Source: Stenopsyche tienmushanensis (Eukaryota > Arthropoda > Insecta > Trichoptera > Stenopsychidae). From it: 64,000 nucleotides of DNA. Positions 61,729 through 64,000 of the stretch are shown here, piece after piece (the first letter of the stretch is position 1; each line of letters starts with the position of its first letter). Location of the stretch: contig WACJ01000402.1 of NCBI GenBank assembly GCA_008973525.1, positions 1,922,001 through 1,986,000 on the forward strand, in the 5' to 3' direction. Below the pieces are notes generated by a model, which saw only the letters and a list, made by a program, of their open reading frames with translations, was not told the DNA's origin and searched no databases. Made by a program: the position numbers and the translations under genes.

Positions 61729-63961
61729 ATTTGTAAGATCTGAAATATTTTTGCATACATTTTTTCCCATCAAAAATATTAAATTTAGTCGCAAATGGCA
61801 ATAGAATATATAGATATTTTAAGTCCTTATTCTTTCAATTATTAAAATGTTATAATCAACATTCATACAACTTTCAGTGTTTATTAATTAACACATATTT
61901 TGCGGGAAACATGATTCTCAGTCCTTGGCAGATTTTAAGCATTGGTCACATCTGGGGATTGTTGGTCACATCTTAACTCATTAACAGCGGAACGCGAGAA
62001 AACTCATTAACAAAATTTACTTATTTACAAAATCTTGAGACATAAGTTTCGAATTTGAAATGGTAATTTTTTTTTCACGTGATGTTTTTTTTGCGCTGAT
62101 GCTTTTTATCACAGTAAGGGAAAGTATAAATTGGCCCGACGTTAGACGTGTTAAAGTAACTATTTCCACCAATTATAACAATATTTTCGTTCTTGTCATC
62201 CATGATTTTTGTAAAACTATGGTAATTATACTTCTTGAAGCAAGGATCTTAACTGCTCATAATTTAGGCTATATATTCCAGGTATGTTGCGTACGTTGCC
62301 TTAATAATGTTCGATAATTTTAAAGTTAAAATATTTGAATTCACAAGCATTTTTAAAAGTCTCCCAAAAATATTGCACTTATTTGAACGCAGACACTTTA
62401 TAAATGCTATTGTATTAAACCTTTGATTCAAAAATGTAGTAAGGGAACACGGTTCGAAGAAGGCGAGCAATTTTTGGGTCCATCTGCTAAACGTGAATTC
62501 AAGCAAAATTGATTCAACGTCGAAGATAGTTGAATCCTTGAAACGGAAAAAGATTAAGGACAGCCATGGAAATTCAGTGTGCAATAAATTTAATATGGAA
62601 AGTGTGTTACCACTGGATTCAAGCGTGGAAATGTTTATAAATTGAAGATAGCGCATATCGAATGATTCTCAAGAGAAAGTTCTCGGAGGTTTCTTTAAAT
62701 GTTTTTATTCCGTGATCGAGTTTGCGAGTGCTGATCAGAAGGGATGAAATTGACCCGTCCTCTGGAAGGGTTGTTACGGTCTGCGAGTTGTCCCAGCTTG
62801 TTAAACTACTTCATCGTCTTGTTTTCATTACACTAATGCCCTGGGAGTATTGAGGGAAACACTGCCAATTGATAATGGCTGCTTGTTTACTTTGAGGTTT
62901 TTGAGGCATTGCTTACACAAAAGGAAGATGGAGCTTTTCATCCGACGTGGCGAAAAATATTTTAACGAAATGCCGGATTAAAAAGATGTATTTTAGCTTG
63001 TTAATTGAATCAATGCTATTTTTGTGATATCCAGTTAATAATATGCTTAATTAACTTTGAACTTGGATGAAGATCAAATTCAATTTGTTTCAAGCGGCAC
63101 AACTTTCAATGCGAAATATTTTTGTTCCCAGTGCGAAATTCAAAGAACAACGCCTCATCTGAGCGGGATGGAATAATATGGGGAATTGAAAGCGCTTCAA
63201 CGCAAACTTGCAGATGAAGACATTTGATATGCGGCAAGTTAACCGAAATTAGCGATGGCTAATTACATTTGATCAATTTCTCCCGGGGAGAGCCCCCTCG
63301 ACTCAAAATATGATATAGTGTGACACAGTTATGAAGGTGGGTCACGGATGGGGTGGGTTTTGGGTCGGACGCTGATACAAGGCAAATTAAAGTCCCCTCA
63401 AGATTACAAACTAAGACTGTGTCTAGCAAACGGCTTTAGTTGTCTAACCCGATTAAGCCCGCTCTGTTAATTGGACAATGGCATATCTGATGCTGAGGAA
63501 GCCGGCCCGGGTCCGCCTCACAATAGTATTTTCAAGGGTACGTTGCGTTTGGGGGTGAATCGAAGACAATGGACCGGCGACGACGTATATACTCTCGGAG
63601 AAAAACCTTTTAATATACCGAAAACGAGATTTATAGACCGGTAATGCTCGGCCATGGATACATTGTTTGGTGACTAATGTTCTGATTCGCACAAATAATA
63701 CACATCGCTAAATATATTCTATCAATAGCAAATATCTAATATATTGAGAAACCAAAAGCATTAAAAAACCAAAATATGCATTTCTGTACATTAAATTTCA
63801 TTGTAAATTTTAATGCACCGAGTTTGTGAGAAGAAGTTCGCAATATAAATCTGGAGAAGAATAAGAATGAGAACCCAAAACTATTCGCGTATTTAGTAAA
63901 ATAATGTTCAAATTTATTAATAACAAAATTTTTATATACAACATTATAAAGTTTAATTTGC
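61729..63961. other. Intronic sequence, nothing recognised
   Basis: AT-rich sequence with no supported gene. The minus-strand open frame 62264-62656 has no recognisable domain. Confidence 0.5.
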
Positions 63962-64000
63962 TACATTATTCAACATATCTTCCCATCGTTTTGGCAGTCC
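63962..64000 (-). pseudogene. Mariner transposase C-terminus cut by the window edge
   Basis: On the minus strand it reads GLPKRWEDMLNNV, matching the C-terminal end of the mariner relic at 43755-43972. At DNA level only a few of 39 bases differ. The rest of the element should continue beyond the right edge. Confidence 0.75.

Larger units (their letters stand above)
56578..64000 (+). other. Partial dystrophin intron downstream of the last supported exon
   Basis: This is a phase-1 intron starting gtgagt; its 3' end is probably outside the window. It carries the nested mariner/hAT complex, two Tigger-like pieces and the edge of another mariner. Confidence 0.7.

Noticed and set aside
1..64000. 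Search for an undescribed gene system (gene cluster, CRISPR, regulatory RNA)
   Set aside because: All recognisable coding outside dystrophin belongs to known transposon families and is broken. No regularly spaced repeats, operon-like layout or structured RNA could be supported.

Overview
This is an AT-rich stretch of an animal nuclear genome, most likely an insect or other arthropod. It lies inside the dystrophin gene on the + strand. Only three short coding exons are supported: 27686-27858, 52033-52177 and 56454-56577. They have consistent splice signals and phases and together encode about 147 residues of the distal spectrin-repeat rod, in the part matching vertebrate repeats R22-R23. The rest is intron: a 5' intron of at least 27.7 kb, then introns of 24.2 kb and 4.3 kb, and a 3' intron of at least 7.4 kb. 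No bacterial-type genes, rRNA, tRNA or CRISPR were seen. The insect assignment rests on protein resemblance to insect dystrophin and on the transposon mix. I could not identify the species.

The introns are an archive of decayed DNA transposons and a few non-LTR retrotransposons. I see: mariner (three copies of one family at 14.7, 45.5 and 52.2 kb; a second family at 43.8 kb and at the right edge; a third with Hsmar1/cecropia-like ends at 57.1-60.4 kb); piggyBac-like elements of several families, recognised by TTAA-flanked ends, two with transposase remains; hAT elements, three with exact or nearly exact 8-bp target duplications; pogo/Tigger-like elements flanked by TA; a PIF/Harbinger-like MITE with a TAA duplication; two RTE-like 3' ends with (ATG)n tails; and a jockey-like reverse-transcriptase relic.

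Several elements are nested and give a relative chronology. At 57081-60412 a jockey-like relic lies in a hAT, which lies in a mariner. At 37252-39325 a Tigger element holds both an RTE 3' end and a hAT. At 4.2, 13.6 and 50.9 kb the same hAT-inside-piggyBac junction recurs, so the composite was copied after the hAT inserted. One mariner relic starts about 46 bp downstream of a dystrophin splice donor.

No intact transposase gene and no new functional system could be supported. The most useful observations are the nested and amplified transposons and the match in exon length and phase to vertebrate dystrophin. Element boundaries are exact where terminal repeats and target duplications are quoted and approximate otherwise.
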